A stretch of DNA of 64,000 nucleotides, from contig JANEZZ010001412.1 of NCBI GenBank assembly GCA_026122225.1, forward strand, positions 930,001 through 994,000. Direction: 5' to 3'. Source of the DNA: Heloderma charlesbogerti. Taxonomy: Eukaryota; Chordata; Lepidosauria; Squamata; Helodermatidae. This document shows, piece after piece, positions 45,708 to 56,909 of this stretch. The translations under genes were made by a program, and so were the position numbers. How positions within the stretch are numbered: position 1 is the stretch's first letter; every line of letters starts with the position of its first letter. The notes beneath the pieces were generated by a model, which was given only the letters and a program-made list of their open reading frames with translations, was not told where the DNA came from and searched no databases.

Positions 45708-46432
45708 TAGGGATGTATGAAAGTGACTTACCTTTCATGGATTATGTTGATGGGGGGGAGGCATTCCATCCCTCCCCCCGGAATCCTGGCTGGGGGGGAG
45801 GTGCACCGTTCCTCCCCCTGGAATCCTTGAACAGCCGGCTGTGCTCCACAGCAGCTCCATGGAGCAGCTGACCAGGCCTGGCCAGGTCAGAGCCATACGC
45901 AGCTGGATTTCCAGCCGCGGAGGGCTCTGGATAAAAACAAAAACAAAAAAAAGATTTATGTAGGCTAAAACGGTGAATGAAAAAGAGACGCAAATAGCGC
46001 CTGCTACGCTATTTGCGTTCCCCTTGATTTTCGCCGTCATAGTCTACGTAAATATTTACATAGATTAAGACAGTAAAAAGAAGGAACGCAAATGGCGGCA
46101 GCCGTAGCCGCCGCCATTTGCATACGCGGGGGGTTTTTTTAAACCCACGCAACCATGATAGGCTACGTAAATCTTTACGTAGCCTATCACGTCTTTTTTT
46201 TTTTTACACAAGCCTGGAATTGGTGGCGGCGGCAGCCAGTCAGAAGACCAGCCGCCGCCGGAGCTGCCGCCAGAGCCGCCGCCGCCCAGAAGATCTGCCC
46301 CAGGTGAGTCTCGTCCTGGGGGGGATCCGCGGGGGGGTGGGGGGCAGGCCGTTCCGCCACGGAGTTCGGGGGGCTGAATGCACTGGCATTCGACCTCACC
46401 GAGATCCGTGGCGGAATTCTCTGACATCCCTA
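45708..46432 (+). mobile_element. palindromic hAT-like element, copy 6
   Basis: It starts TAGGGATGTATGAAAG and ends TCTGACATCCCTA. Flanks CTCTTTTA and CTCTTTTG agree at 7 of 8. It resembles copy 4 but the left half of the big palindrome is missing: 'aacaaaaaaaagatttatg' at 45945-45960 passes straight into the centre. Right-side hairpins are intact, including 46155-46191 with TACGTAAATCTTTACGTA. It is therefore an internal deletion derivative. Confidence 0.92.
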
Positions 46433-46439
46433 CTCTTTT

Positions 46440-47637
46440 GGCCCGCGAAGCCTGGCTTTTTCCTGTTTATTAGAACTGTTCCAGAAATTCTAGAACTGGG
46501 TGCAATGCAGTCAGCCACGGCCTCAGGCCTGATCCTGACAGTGGTGTCTCCGAAAGCTTCAGTTCCTTTCCAGAATTTTTCGACAAAACAAATACCTCTG
46601 TGAACATGAGCTATGTTCAGTTTGAACCATTTTCAATCTTTTGAGAAGGTCACTATAAACATTTCCATTAAGAGACTTTGGGGCAGGTTATTTCTGCTTG
46701 TGTTATTACACTACTGCTAACTGCTAGTCATAATAACAGTATTATTTTTCAGTGGGCAATAGTAGGTGAAAATAATATTTGTGTATGCTTCAGAGCCACT
46801 GTGTGGATTTGAATCAGCCGATGTGTTTAGAGTCAAGGCATGAGGAGGCCACAGTCACCCAATGGACTTTATTTTTATGGATGGAATAGAATAGAAAGTC
46901 TGCGAATGGCCTATTTGTCTGTCTAGTTTTCAGTCAGCTTCTCTTTCAGAGGCTCCCATTTGTGTTCTTTGTATTTATTATAAGTACTTTATCTCACTCA
47001 CTGGTTATATTCCCATGGAAGTTTACAAAAAGAACAACAATTAAAGTGTGTGTGTGTGTGTGTGTGTGTGTATCCAAAAGCCACAATGTTGTAAAAGCTG
47101 CATAAAACAATCAGCATGATTACAACTGTATCTAGAAAGCTCAGGAAAATGAAAAGGTGTTTGGTAATGAAAGGGCAATAAGGTAGGTGCCAAGTGAACC
47201 TCATTGAGGAGTGCTTTACACAACTAGGGTGCCACCACTAAGAAGGCCCTTTAATAGAAGGTAAGACACCAGCAGGAGGCCCTCCACCACCACACTCCCA
47301 AAAATGTTTTAAGAAACAATGTGGGTACTCGGTGTGTGAATATTTGAAAGGAAAAGTCCCATAAATATGTACTTCCCTTTATATGTGAACATATTACTTC
47401 ACTAAGGTGTGTAAGGATACCTACACAAAGCAGAATATATGCATATTATATGGCAACCTGTCCAGTGTCAATTCTGTCAAAATTTACTCAATAGCAAATA
47501 TGGCAACTATTGCAGAAAATGTAATTATTCTGATTAAATCAAAACATCTATGCCATTTTTCATGCATACAACTATAGCTCATCTCTCTCTCTCTCTCTCT
47601 CTCTCTCTTTGTGGGGGTGTATGTGTGTATGTATATG

Positions 47638-47670
<33 letters not shown>

Positions 47671-48140
47671 GTGAATTTCCATAGAAGGTTTTAATTGCTT
47701 TCTTCATTTTTCTATATCGAGTCATCAGGGTACCCTTTCTCATGCCTTTCACAAAACAATTAACCTTTTGTCATGTGTACAAATGTTTGAAGGAAACCCC
47801 ATGAGGTTCTGTATATGATTTACAAGGGGAAATTTACAAGGATAATTGGTTTAAAATGATAATTCCTATATTATCATACTCACCAGCTAGTTGCATGGCT
47901 ATCTGAGAACTTGAATCACGTACCATATTATGATCCCAGTTATACCATACACATATGCCTTGTGCCTCAGATATTTCCCACCTCACCTCCAGGGAGTCTG
48001 TGAGGTAAGTCCTACAGCAAAAGATGACTGGCAAAACAGCTGGGTTGGTGATGTTGACCATGATATACAGGAACCACATGACAATGAATGTAAGACATTG
48101 CCTTTGGATGCTGGGTTCAGAAAAGGTGGAACAATAAATG
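46440..48140. other. anonymous sequence with microsatellites
   Basis: (GT)n at 47046-47071, (CT)n at 47583-47608, and a TA/AG run at 47637-47670. No gene seen. Confidence 0.5.
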
Positions 48141-48145
48141 TTTAA

Positions 48146-48597
48146 GGGCGTAGTCCCATGAACACTAGACAGTGGCTAGATGGCCATAGGATTTTTCATT
48201 TTCTGGGAACCGAGCTTGGAGCCAGTGCTCTGAGGCTGGTTCCCAGAAAACTGCTCCCCGCTCCCTCCCCTGCCGCCTCGGAGGCAGTGCAGTTCATCCC
48301 CAGGTCTGTGCTCATAAGAGCAGCATGGAGCAAGGGAAAAGGGGGTGTTTTTCTGGGGGCAAGAAGGGGAGGGGATGGAGGAAATGCCATTACAATGCTT
48401 CCTATGTGCTGTCTGGCCACTCCCCCCCCCCACGCCGAGGTGCCCCGGTTAGGCAGCCAAAATTGGCCATCTAACTGCAAATGCAGGGAGGCCAGAGTAC
48501 AGAGGAGAAGATCCCCTCTGCGCTCCGCCCACCCTGCATTGGACAGTCAGTGGCCTCGGAATTTGGAGGCGGCTGACTATCCTCATAGGATTGTGCC
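48146..48597. mobile_element. TTAA-flanked GC-rich MITE
   Basis: TTAA (48142-48145) precedes 'gggcgtagtcccatg', and 'cataggattgtgccc' precedes CTAA (48598-48601, one change from TTAA). Internal pairs include 'tctgggaaccgagc' with 'gctggttcccaga' and 'gcagggaggccagag' with its diverged inverse. It looks like a piggyBac-type non-autonomous element. Confidence 0.6.
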
Positions 48598-48654
48598 CTA
48601 AGCTCATGTAACATTTAAGCTCATGTAACCAGTTAGCTACTATTTGGATCATAC

Positions 48655-48845
48655 TTTTTTTTTAGTTGCTCTTGCCACTCTGCCATCAGTTAATTGTATT
48701 TTTTGTTCCAATTTTGCTGTTTTCATTGCGTTGAAGTCTTTTTTTATGTATTGTTTTACTTACTGTCAATTTTATTGTTAAGCACTTCAGGAATGTTTGT
48801 TGAAAGGCGGTCTACAGATCAGTAAAATACTACATCAATAAATAA
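48655..48845 (+). mobile_element. L2/CR1-type LINE 3' tail
   Basis: TTTTA-rich untranslated sequence, then 'gaaaggcggtctacagatc' and 'atcaataaataa'. The tail is typical of these LINEs and the coding part is gone. Confidence 0.55.
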
Positions 48846-49254
48846 TTTAGCCTCACTGCAGCTAATATATGGAAGACAGTAAAGAGCCAGGTTGATATTT
48901 AGTATATAATTGAAAAGGGGAAGAAATTCCCAAACTGATCCTTCCCCAAATTCCCAACCTACTCTTTCCATACCAGGAAAGGATAAAGAAAGTGGCTGAG
49001 TGCCAATAAGAGCTTCCCTGCTGTGCCCAATAGCAACTGTGTGTGTGCAGGGGGGGGGGATTTTATTGTGTATTGCAGAGTGGGATAAACGTGGCCATGT
49101 GACCCCTTCTACAGAGGACAATCCTCTATTTGAAGAGCTGTTGTGTCTAATTCCAGTTTAAAGATAAAGAACCATCAGAGCTGTTGCTCATCAACAGTGA
49201 GCATAGGCAGGCACACCTGTCACCTGGTCAGTCTTCCACAGTACAATGAGATGT

Positions 49255-49610
49255 TGTGAACAAGCTGAAACTTAATCCGGGCAAGACAGAGGTACTGTGG
49301 GTTGGGAAACCAACTACTTCAGAATGATGGAGGTTTACAGCTGGTCTTAGATGGGGTTGCACTGCCAAATCCCAAGCCCTGGTGGCTCGCACCTGCAAGG
49401 GCAGATTGTGTGGGCACCGTGCTACCAATACGCCCCATTTCAGGCCCATCCTCCACCTACTGATGGCAGGAGCACCCACAGCAATAGTTTTCTGCCTGTG
49501 GAACTTTTCTCAGGCAGACAGACTGGGATTGTGTCAAAGAGCTTTTCTCTGCTGGCAGAGGCCAGCTGAGAGACATCCTATCCAATTTTAACCCTGTCTA
49601 GCAGGCTAGG
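49255..49610 (+). mobile_element. L2/CR1-type LINE, fragment of the RT domain
   Basis: At 49265-49306 the plus strand reads LKLNPGKTEVLWVG, the conserved block just after the YADD motif in L2/CR1 reverse transcriptases. Downstream similarity is patchy and broken by stops and frameshifts. Short and inactive. Confidence 0.65.
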
Positions 49611-49660
49611 AGCAGAAGTTAGGTTTGTACACTTTAATATATGAGTGGAAGCTTTGATAC

Positions 49661-49800
49661 TCATTGAATCATAGGGTTGGAAGGGGCCTACAAGGCCATC
49701 GAGTTCAACCCCCTGCTCAGTGCAGGAAGCCTGATTCCCTGGCAGTCTCCCACCCAAGTACTAACCAGGGCTGACCCTGCTTAGCTTCCGAGATCAGGCA
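49661..49800 (-). repeat. SINE with 5S rRNA-derived head and CR1 tail
   Basis: On the minus strand 49800-49742 matches the 3' half of 5S rRNA (GATCTCGGAAGCTAAGCAGG, GGTTAGTACTTGG, GGGAGAC). It runs directly into a CR1 3' end at 49733-49661 (GAGCAGGGGGTTGAACTCG, CCCTTCCAACCCTATGATTC). The 5' half of 5S is missing, so it cannot be a working 5S gene. It fits a 5S-headed SINE (SINE3 type) that borrowed a CR1 tail, 5'-truncated on insertion. Confidence 0.75.
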
Positions 49801-49819
49801 CATCCAGCCCCATGAAGAG

Positions 49820-50990
49820 GTGTGTGTAAGCAAAGGCCATCTCATTCATTTCAAGAAAAGCTGCACACATACAACAAGGATACACCCAGAGCTTTTCTCA
49901 TTGTTGAAGTTAACAGAGCAGCTCCCACTCATGTAAAGTTCTGCGCATACGTCCGACCTAAAGCCTTCAACCGTGACAGCCTTGGTTTTAAAAATACAGT
50001 GGCAGTTACTACCAAATTACAATAATATCTTTAATGAGCTCCAAATATTCAGGAAAAGTTGAAAATAAAAAAATTACAATTTTCATTTCCGTTAAGCAGA
50101 TTGTGTTTCCCTCTCTCTATTGCACATGAATTCCTTATGAAAACTGAGTGTTTATTTAATAGTTCACAGACAGTGGGAAAACTAAACATTGTTTTGTTCC
50201 AACTGCATTATCTCACACATTCCCTTCACACCTCACAGAGTCAGTTTCAACTTTCAAGACAGTTGTATGTGGCAAGCTTTCTAAATTACCTGTCAAAAGG
50301 GAGGAAGGAAGATGTTACAGCAAAAGCCCAAAGACATGATGTGACAGGACACAATGGGAGCGTAGTGCAGCACTTGGTAGAAGACTGAGGCCAAACAGCA
50401 AACATATCTATTATCTGGATGAAATAAATATTGGTGATACAATCTATATATCTCCCATCTTTGTAAACTGGATAATGAGTATGAATATTGGTGTCACCGT
50501 ATATACTCCTTACATTCTTGTGACTAGAAAAACAGTGGGTATTAGAGATTATCCACACTTGAGAATCAGCAAGCCAGAAATGCTTAAAAAATTGCAAGGT
50601 GCTATACTGCAAGTGTATTTTATGGATGGTGGCAAATCAGACTTTTATTTAAGCACTAGCCTGGTAGCCTTAGGTGACCAGGAACTGCACACAGGCAAGT
50701 TCATGGAATTGCATGCAGGGAAGTGAGCAGGGTAATGGAGGGCTGTTGGAGCCTCATCAGTGCTTAGCAAATGCAACTCTCCATCCCTCCTCTGCCAGCC
50801 CCCTCTGGCTAGTAAAAAAAACACACACAATTGAAGGCTACTAACATTTGGGGGGATATTTACAAGATTGTGGTAATGGCTAGAAAAGTTGAAATCTGCT
50901 TCTTCAAAATAATTTGGGATAGCTAGTAAACTAATTTCAATTATGTAAATTCCTAATCCATATACTAGGTCAGACCATTTCTCCTTCTTG
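49820..50990. other. anonymous sequence
   Basis: No gene or element I can support. Confidence 0.5.
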
Positions 50991-50994
50991 TCCA

Positions 50995-51575
50995 GGATTG
51001 CCTGTTTTAACTGGGAGCGGCTCTCTAGGGTCTCAGGCAGAGTCTTTCCTATCACTTGCTACCCCATCCTCCTACCTGGAGTTGCCAGGGATTGAATTTA
51101 GGACCTTCTGCCTGCAGAGCGCATGAACATAAGAAGACCCCTGCTGGACCAGACCAAGGGTCCATCCAGTCCAGCATTCTGTTCACACAATGGTCAACCA
51201 TCTGCCCACGAGAAACCCACAAGAGGACATGAGCGCAACAGCACCCTCCTGCCCAAGTCCCCAGCAACCGGTGTACACAGGCATAGTGCCTTGCGTACTG
51301 GAGGTAGCATATCGCCATCAGGACTAGTAGCCATTGATGGCCTTCTCTTCCAGGAATTTGTTGAGCCCCCTTTTAAAGCTATCCAAGTTGGTGGCCATCA
51401 CTACATCCTGGTAGTGAATCCCATAGTTTAACTATGCACTATGTGAAGAAGTCCTTCCTTTATTTGTCCTGAATCTCCCACTAATCAGCTTCATGGGATG
51501 ACCCTGGGTTCTAGTATTATGACAGAGGGAGAAAAATGTTGCATGCTCTACAACTGACCTATGGTCCCTTCCCAA
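50995..51575 (-). repeat. tRNA-headed SINE split by a CR1-like insertion
   Basis: The body at 50995-51120 ('gagcggctctctagggtctc', 'acctggagttgccaggg', 'gaccttctgcctgcagagc') stops at a CR1/L3-like LINE end. The tRNA-like head resumes at about 51542-51575 ('gcatgctctacaactgacct'). It is the same SINE as at 20634 and 5010. Confidence 0.65.
51122..51540 (-). mobile_element. CR1/L3-type LINE 3' end
   Basis: On the minus strand the inferred peptide includes a 'MATNLDSFK' type motif after an LP pair. This is the last ORF2 block of CR1-clade LINEs, seen more clearly at 55195-55515. The tail is 'cttcttatgttc'. Plus-strand landmarks are 'gaacataagaagacc', 'ccagcattctgttcacaca' and 'gttggtggccatcactac'. 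It is 5'-truncated and inserted in a SINE. Confidence 0.75.
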
Positions 51576-52029
51576 AACACTAAAAGTATGCACTGCTGTG
51601 AACTACTCGTCCACAAGAATCTAGTCTGTCCCTCTTCATCTCCTCCCAGGGTGCCTCTGTCTATTTCAGAAAGAATTACTACTTCCTCTCTTGAAAGCAG
51701 AACGAAACAGAACTCTGGCCTATCTTCACATGTACCTTGTCAGGAAAATGTGGGTGAGCATAGTTCTGAACGCGAGTGTTGTGAATGGCACACATGTGCA
51801 GAATACAATTGCTCCTTTAAAAAAACAAAAATGCAGAAGTCTTTATATATTGCTTTGCATATGTAACCCTGTTATCTCTCCTAAGACTAAGAGCAGATAA
51901 CATCAATAATAATTAGGGATGGCTGGGAAATTTGTTTGGTTCACATTTTAATGCGAGATTACCAAATTTGTACTTCCCGAACCTAAATGTGAACTGGAAT
52001 GCAGTTTGCCACCCAAATCCGTACATGGA

Positions 52030-52197
52030 ACCAATTACCTAGGGAGGGAGGTAGCAGGCTCTCCCACACTGGAGGCATTCAAGACGAGGCTGGACAGCCA
52101 TCTGTCAGGGGTGCTCTGACTTCCTGCATTGAGCAGGGGGTTGGACTCAATGGTTTTAAAGGCCCCTTCCAACCCTACTATTCTATGATTCTATGAT
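52030..52197 (+). mobile_element. CR1 LINE 3' end
   Basis: It carries 'ctggaggcattcaagacgag', 'gctggacagccatctgtca' and 'gagcagggggttggactc', then the (ATTCTATG)n terminal repeat that defines CR1 3' ends. Only the last 170 bp are present. Confidence 0.85.
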
Positions 52198-52442
52198 TTC
52201 CAAAATGTGTGATACATTTTGCAAAAAAAAAAAAAAACCCATACAAAAACAATGTATATTTCAAAAAATGCACACAAAAATGCATATATCTGAAAAAAAA
52301 ATGTGTTAGTCAATGGAGAAAAAAATGCATACATTTGCAAAAGTGAATACAAATATGTGCACATTTGGAAGAAATGCATACAAGAATGCACAGGCAAATG
52401 TGTACACATTTTTGCACAGACTAAAAATAAAATAAAAATAAA

Positions 52443-52524
52443 ACCTTCCTGCACTGAGCAGGGGGTTGGACTCGATGGTCTTGTGGGTCCCTTCCAACCC
52501 TACTATTCTATGATTCTATGATTC
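52443..52524 (+). mobile_element. CR1 LINE 3' end
   Basis: An 80-bp CR1 terminus, 'gcactgagcagggggttgg' to TTCTATGATTCTATGATT, inserted separately in the same hAT-like element. Confidence 0.85.
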
Positions 52525-52629
52525 CAAAATTGCAGTCTGATGCAGAATCAGGAGAGAACAAATTTAGCATTGGAAAAATGAGAACCTGAGTGAAATCAGC
52601 TTTGACAGATTTGCCCATTCCTAATAACA

Positions 52630-55080
52630 ATAGGTACAAGTCAACTGAAGTTAAGCACTTTTCAGTCCCACTCAATTGGGCAATTAAGCATATGCTTAAT
52701 TCTCTTGTTTAAATCAATGAGACTTGAAAGTATTTTTATGTGGTTGATTATGCCCAATATACTATTAAAAAGAAACAACAACCAAAGAACAGCCACATGA
52801 CAAGTGGCAAAAGTCAAATTAAAACAATGGAGAAATGCAGGGATTGTTTTGGACCTTCTCTGAACTGATAGCAGATGATTGGATGTTACAGCATAACTAA
52901 ATGGGGTTGGGTCCTTCCTTGGATGCTGTCCCATAATGTCTTCCTAACAGCAAGATTCACATAAGCACGGCCATCCAGGTATGGTTATTGATACAGGTCC
53001 TTTCTGCAAAACGGTTCGCATTACATTTGTGATTAAAAGGAGTCTATCCCAGCATCAGCATCCAGAAATACAGCTGTGCATACTTTGTTATGAAAAACAT
53101 TACCATACAGTACCCAGATTTATGTGTCAAATTAAAAAGAAAGAAAGAAAAGAGAAAGAAAATAGCTACATCAAATAACCAAAGCACACATACACAGGGA
53201 GATCATTTAATCAATTATATTTCCCTCTTTTATGGTACACTGGTGAATTATGTTCCTTTTGCATTTATAGTTAGGAGCCACAGAACAGATGGTGAAAGCT
53301 TAGCTGAAAGTGATGCATCTATTAAAATAACCTCTGCTGCCAAGTGATCATTCAACTGAGCTAGAGGTTCTCTCCGCACAAATCCCACCCCCCTTCAAAC
53401 TCTCTCTCTCTCTCTCATTAAGCTGTGTTGTGTCTTCACTCTAATACACTGGGCAGTAATGAGGCTTTAAAAATATTACTCTCAGATGATGCATTTTAAT
53501 AGGGCAGACTGCATAGGAATATGGAATAGGAATGGAAGACAGAGGGCATTTCATTTTGAACACACTTTCCTCTGGTTCATCCCTCTTGACACCCTTCTGC
53601 TCACCATCACCAATGGCTGGTAACTATGCAGCTGACCAAGTGGGCTTTAGCCCATAAAAGCTTATGACACAATGAACTTCGTAGTCTTTAAGGTGCTGTA
53701 AGGCTCTCTGTTGTTTTAACACACTGGTGGCACTACAGAAATATTTTAAAATATTCTTTCTACTACAACTACCCCTTAGTAGTAAACCACACCTAAATAA
53801 CTCACCCACGGGCCTGGAGACATGCAAAGAGCATGGAACTGTACTGTCTCAGAATACTTCCGTTTACTTCTAGAAGTCAGCCTGTCTCTATGAGATCATT
53901 AACATCCACAGGAAGGGATTCAATGGATCCTGAGTAGACGGGGTTCAGAAATACACCCTGAGAGGAGATGTTAGTGGACCTTAACAAGAACCTGCATTGT
54001 GCAGTTACTCTGAGCTGAGGAGGAACTGAGATATGGTCTATGGCAGAGGTGGTGGGGGTGGGAGAGATGCAGAAGTGAATCAGGGGTCTCAAAATCAAAA
54101 GAGCTACTATTTTACCATCATCCAGTCCTGGAGTATCTGCAGCTTTTGCTTCTAGAGATAAGAGTCTGGAACTTGGACTATATCACCAAGGGATCAGCAG
54201 AGACTGACCCCCACACAACATATCCCTAATTACATTGTGCCTTTCTGTTGAATTTAATTAGAAGCTGCTTTGGGAGCTAATCTTGGCAGGGGGGGGAGGT
54301 GGAACTGTTACAAATTTAATAAGCAAACAGATAAACAAACAAATTAATAAATGCAGATTGCTTGTTTTTGCAGAAATGCATATTGAATTTGAATCCTTGG
54401 AACTTGAGGTTATTGGGGGTGAAGAGGTATGTAGAGACACACCTACACAATCCACTGTTCTGAAGCAGGATCCCTTCCATTTAAAGCATCTCTGTCTAGC
54501 TACGGCTTAGAAACCTCTCAGGAAGGAAATCCTATGCGCTCTGTGAATATTTTGTTCCAACAATGCTACACTGTACTTATTGTTAGGGAGTTCTTTCTAA
54601 TGTTTAAACTTTAGTTTATAACTTCATCCAGGAAGTTCTGACTGTGACCTCAACTGCAGTTCATGATCACTGTGTATCGTCCAGTCTTTGGAGGACAGAA
54701 TGAACAATCCCCTATTTGACACTATTTTCAAGAATTTAAAAGTGTGCCTTTTCAGTATGCCTGTCTATTTGCAGTTCCTTCAGCCCAGCCTCCTTGGATT
54801 TGTGTCCTGAGACCTTCCTCTTGATAGCTTTCTTCTGAATATTTTGCAGTATGTGTTTCCAGCAACGAAGAACTAAGGAGCACAAAGACATAAAAGGAGC
54901 AGTTGGGAGGAAATTGTTCTGTGTGAACCACCCAAGTCGAGAGATGCAGGCAATGAGGCCTCCACCATCACTGAACAGACTTTCATCGCATAGAGATCCA
55001 AAAATAGATTCTGACAGCTAGGATTTTCATATGCTATCAGTCCAGTCTTCAGAACTGGGCCATTCCAGTCAGGAGTGCTC
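52630..55080. other. anonymous sequence with one old repeat
   Basis: The stretch 53632-53722 ('agtgggctttagcccataaa', 'ttagtctttaaggtgc'-like) resembles a widespread amniote repeat that I cannot name with certainty. (CT)n at 53401-53416. No gene seen. Confidence 0.4.
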
Positions 55081-55082
55081 AT

Positions 55083-55160
55083 GCACTGCCCAAAAAGGGG
55101 ACAAGAGAGGGCACAGATCTGCATTGCCGAAAAAGGGGACAAAAGAGTGCACAGATCTGC
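55083..55160. repeat. tandem duplication, about 45-bp unit
   Basis: 'ggggacaagagagggcacagatctgcat' recurs with few changes as 'ggggacaaaagagtgcacagatctgcat' after an intervening 'tgccgaaaaa' / 'tgcccaaaaa' word. Confidence 0.7.
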
Positions 55161-55194
55161 ATAAAATTTGCATTTACTGATTGATATGTATAAG

Positions 55195-55515
55195 AACATA
55201 AGAAAAGCCATGCTGGACCAGACTAGGGGTCCATCTAGTCCAGCATTCTGTTCACACAGTGGCCAACCAGCTGTCGACCAGGAACCCACAAGCAGGGCAT
55301 GACAGCAACAGCACCCTCCCCCCACCCCATGTTCCCCACCAACTGGTATACATAAGCATACTGCCTCTGATACTGGAGGTAGCATAGAGCCATCAGGACT
55401 AGTAGCATTGATAGCCTTCTCCTCCAGGAATATGTCTAACCCGCCTTTAAAGCCATCCAAATTGGTGGCCATCACAACATCTTGTGGTAGCAAATTCCAT
55501 AGCTTAACTATGCAC
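55195..55515 (-). mobile_element. CR1/L3-type LINE 3' end with TSD
   Basis: The minus-strand frame reads KLWNLLPQDVVMATNLDGFK, then GLDIFLEEKAIN, the final ORF2 motif of CR1-clade elements. The 3' end reads '...cttatgttct'. An 8-bp duplication TGTATAAG (55187-55194, 55516-55523) flanks it. The copy is 5'-truncated to about 320 bp. Confidence 0.8.
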
Positions 55516-55524
55516 TGTATAAGC

Positions 55525-56900
55525 ATGTGTAGATGCAAATGTAGAAATAATGTCTTACTATTGAGCTAGAAATACAATACATCCCTCTGCAGTGGGGAAA
55601 ACTGTGACCAGGTGACCTGTGGGCCTGCTCAGCCTGCTGTCCAGGTGCTCCCTGTTGGTGGGCCACTTCAAGGCCCCTCCTCTCCCTCCTTATGGTCTGT
55701 CCTCTTTAAACTGGACCTGGACCAGATAGTCCTTCAAACAGAAGATGCCTCCAAATAGAGGATGTCCTCTATTAGCCCATCAATTAGAGGGCTGCCATCT
55801 GTAAAGTAGGACACAGTGCAATAGCTCAGTGTTTATGTGTTACATCTATGCGTCCTTTACATACACAGTCATGGCATCAAAGCAGCAGCACAGCGGTTTT
55901 CTGCTCAGGGACTGCATCACACGGTTGTAAGAAAGATTCCCTGCATCACACGGCTGTAAGAAAGATTCCCTGAACCCACTGTTCCCTTCAAAATGTGTGA
56001 TGACGTACCCCTATGTACCTGAGCTAATTACATGTCAGTCCCCGGCAGAGTTTTCTGTTGCTTTTCCCAAGAAGGAATGAAACTCCCCTAGCTCTCGCCT
56101 TCCCTTGGCCGGCTGCATTGAAATAAATGAGGTTTTCCAGGACCAAAACTGAGCTTGCTGACCCCATTGTTGGTGATGGATCTAAACTAGTTCTGATTCC
56201 TCCCGCAAAGTGAATCCATATTAAGTAGATCAGTGCTAAGTAGGCCTCCCTTTCCACTAAATTGTCACCCCTGTGAAGAGTGGCACCCCCATTTTGGTGC
56301 TCTTTTGGGGGCAATCAAACAGGGGAGAGAACCCCTTTGCTCCTTCAGCGTGGCCGTTGCCACTTTAAAGGAGGCCACCTACAGGTTTCTAGGTGCCGCA
56401 CAATCTCTGCCTTTCTGTTGAAAAGTGAGAATGGATGAGTTGGGCTCTGTAGGTAATGTTGGATTGCCCCCCTTCAAGCAGCTGTAGCAACCCATCCCCA
56501 ATTTCATCATTAGATGTGAAAAACAAACCCTGTGAAATGTGGCTTGTTCTTCAAATTGAGCAATCTCTGCAAGTACAAAACGTCCAACAAAATAGCTTGC
56601 ATTTTAACTGCAATTTGGAGTCTTTTCTGAGTGTTGCTCACAAACAGCACAAAAGGGGTGTGAAAGAACATGAGTGCAAAGAACAATGAATCCATCAAGG
56701 ACATCACTTCCCATAGAATAAAGGATAATTACTCTCCATTATGTGTGCTGTGGAATCATTCAGTTAGGAGGCTATGATAAAGAATGTTTCACATACCTGT
56801 GAGCCTGTTTGATTATTTCCTCCTTAGTCTGTTGTTGCCAATGATGAATTATCCTTGCAGAGAAAAATCAGCTATCAATTTTCTTCCACACATCTTTTAG
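55525..56900. other. anonymous sequence
   Basis: No gene. A 31-bp tandem duplication ('gcatcacacggttgtaagaa' and a copy with one change) lies at 55910-55971. Confidence 0.5.
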
Positions 56901-56909
56901 AGTAAGCAG

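Larger units (their letters stand above)
51914..52623. mobile_element. TAGGGATG-type hAT-like element with two CR1 inserts
   Basis: It starts TAGGGATGGCTGGGAAA and ends TTGCCCATTCCTA. Flanks ATAATAAT and ATAACAAT agree at 7 of 8. The interior shows the AT-rich class signature: repeats of 'aaatgcatacatttg' and 'aatgtgcacattt'. Two CR1 3' ends lie inside, at about 52030-52197 and 52443-52524, both ending in TTCTATGATTCTATGATT. Confidence 0.75.

Noticed and set aside
49742..49800. Possible 5S rRNA gene
   Set aside because: Only the 3' half is present and it is fused to a CR1 tail, so it is a SINE fragment.
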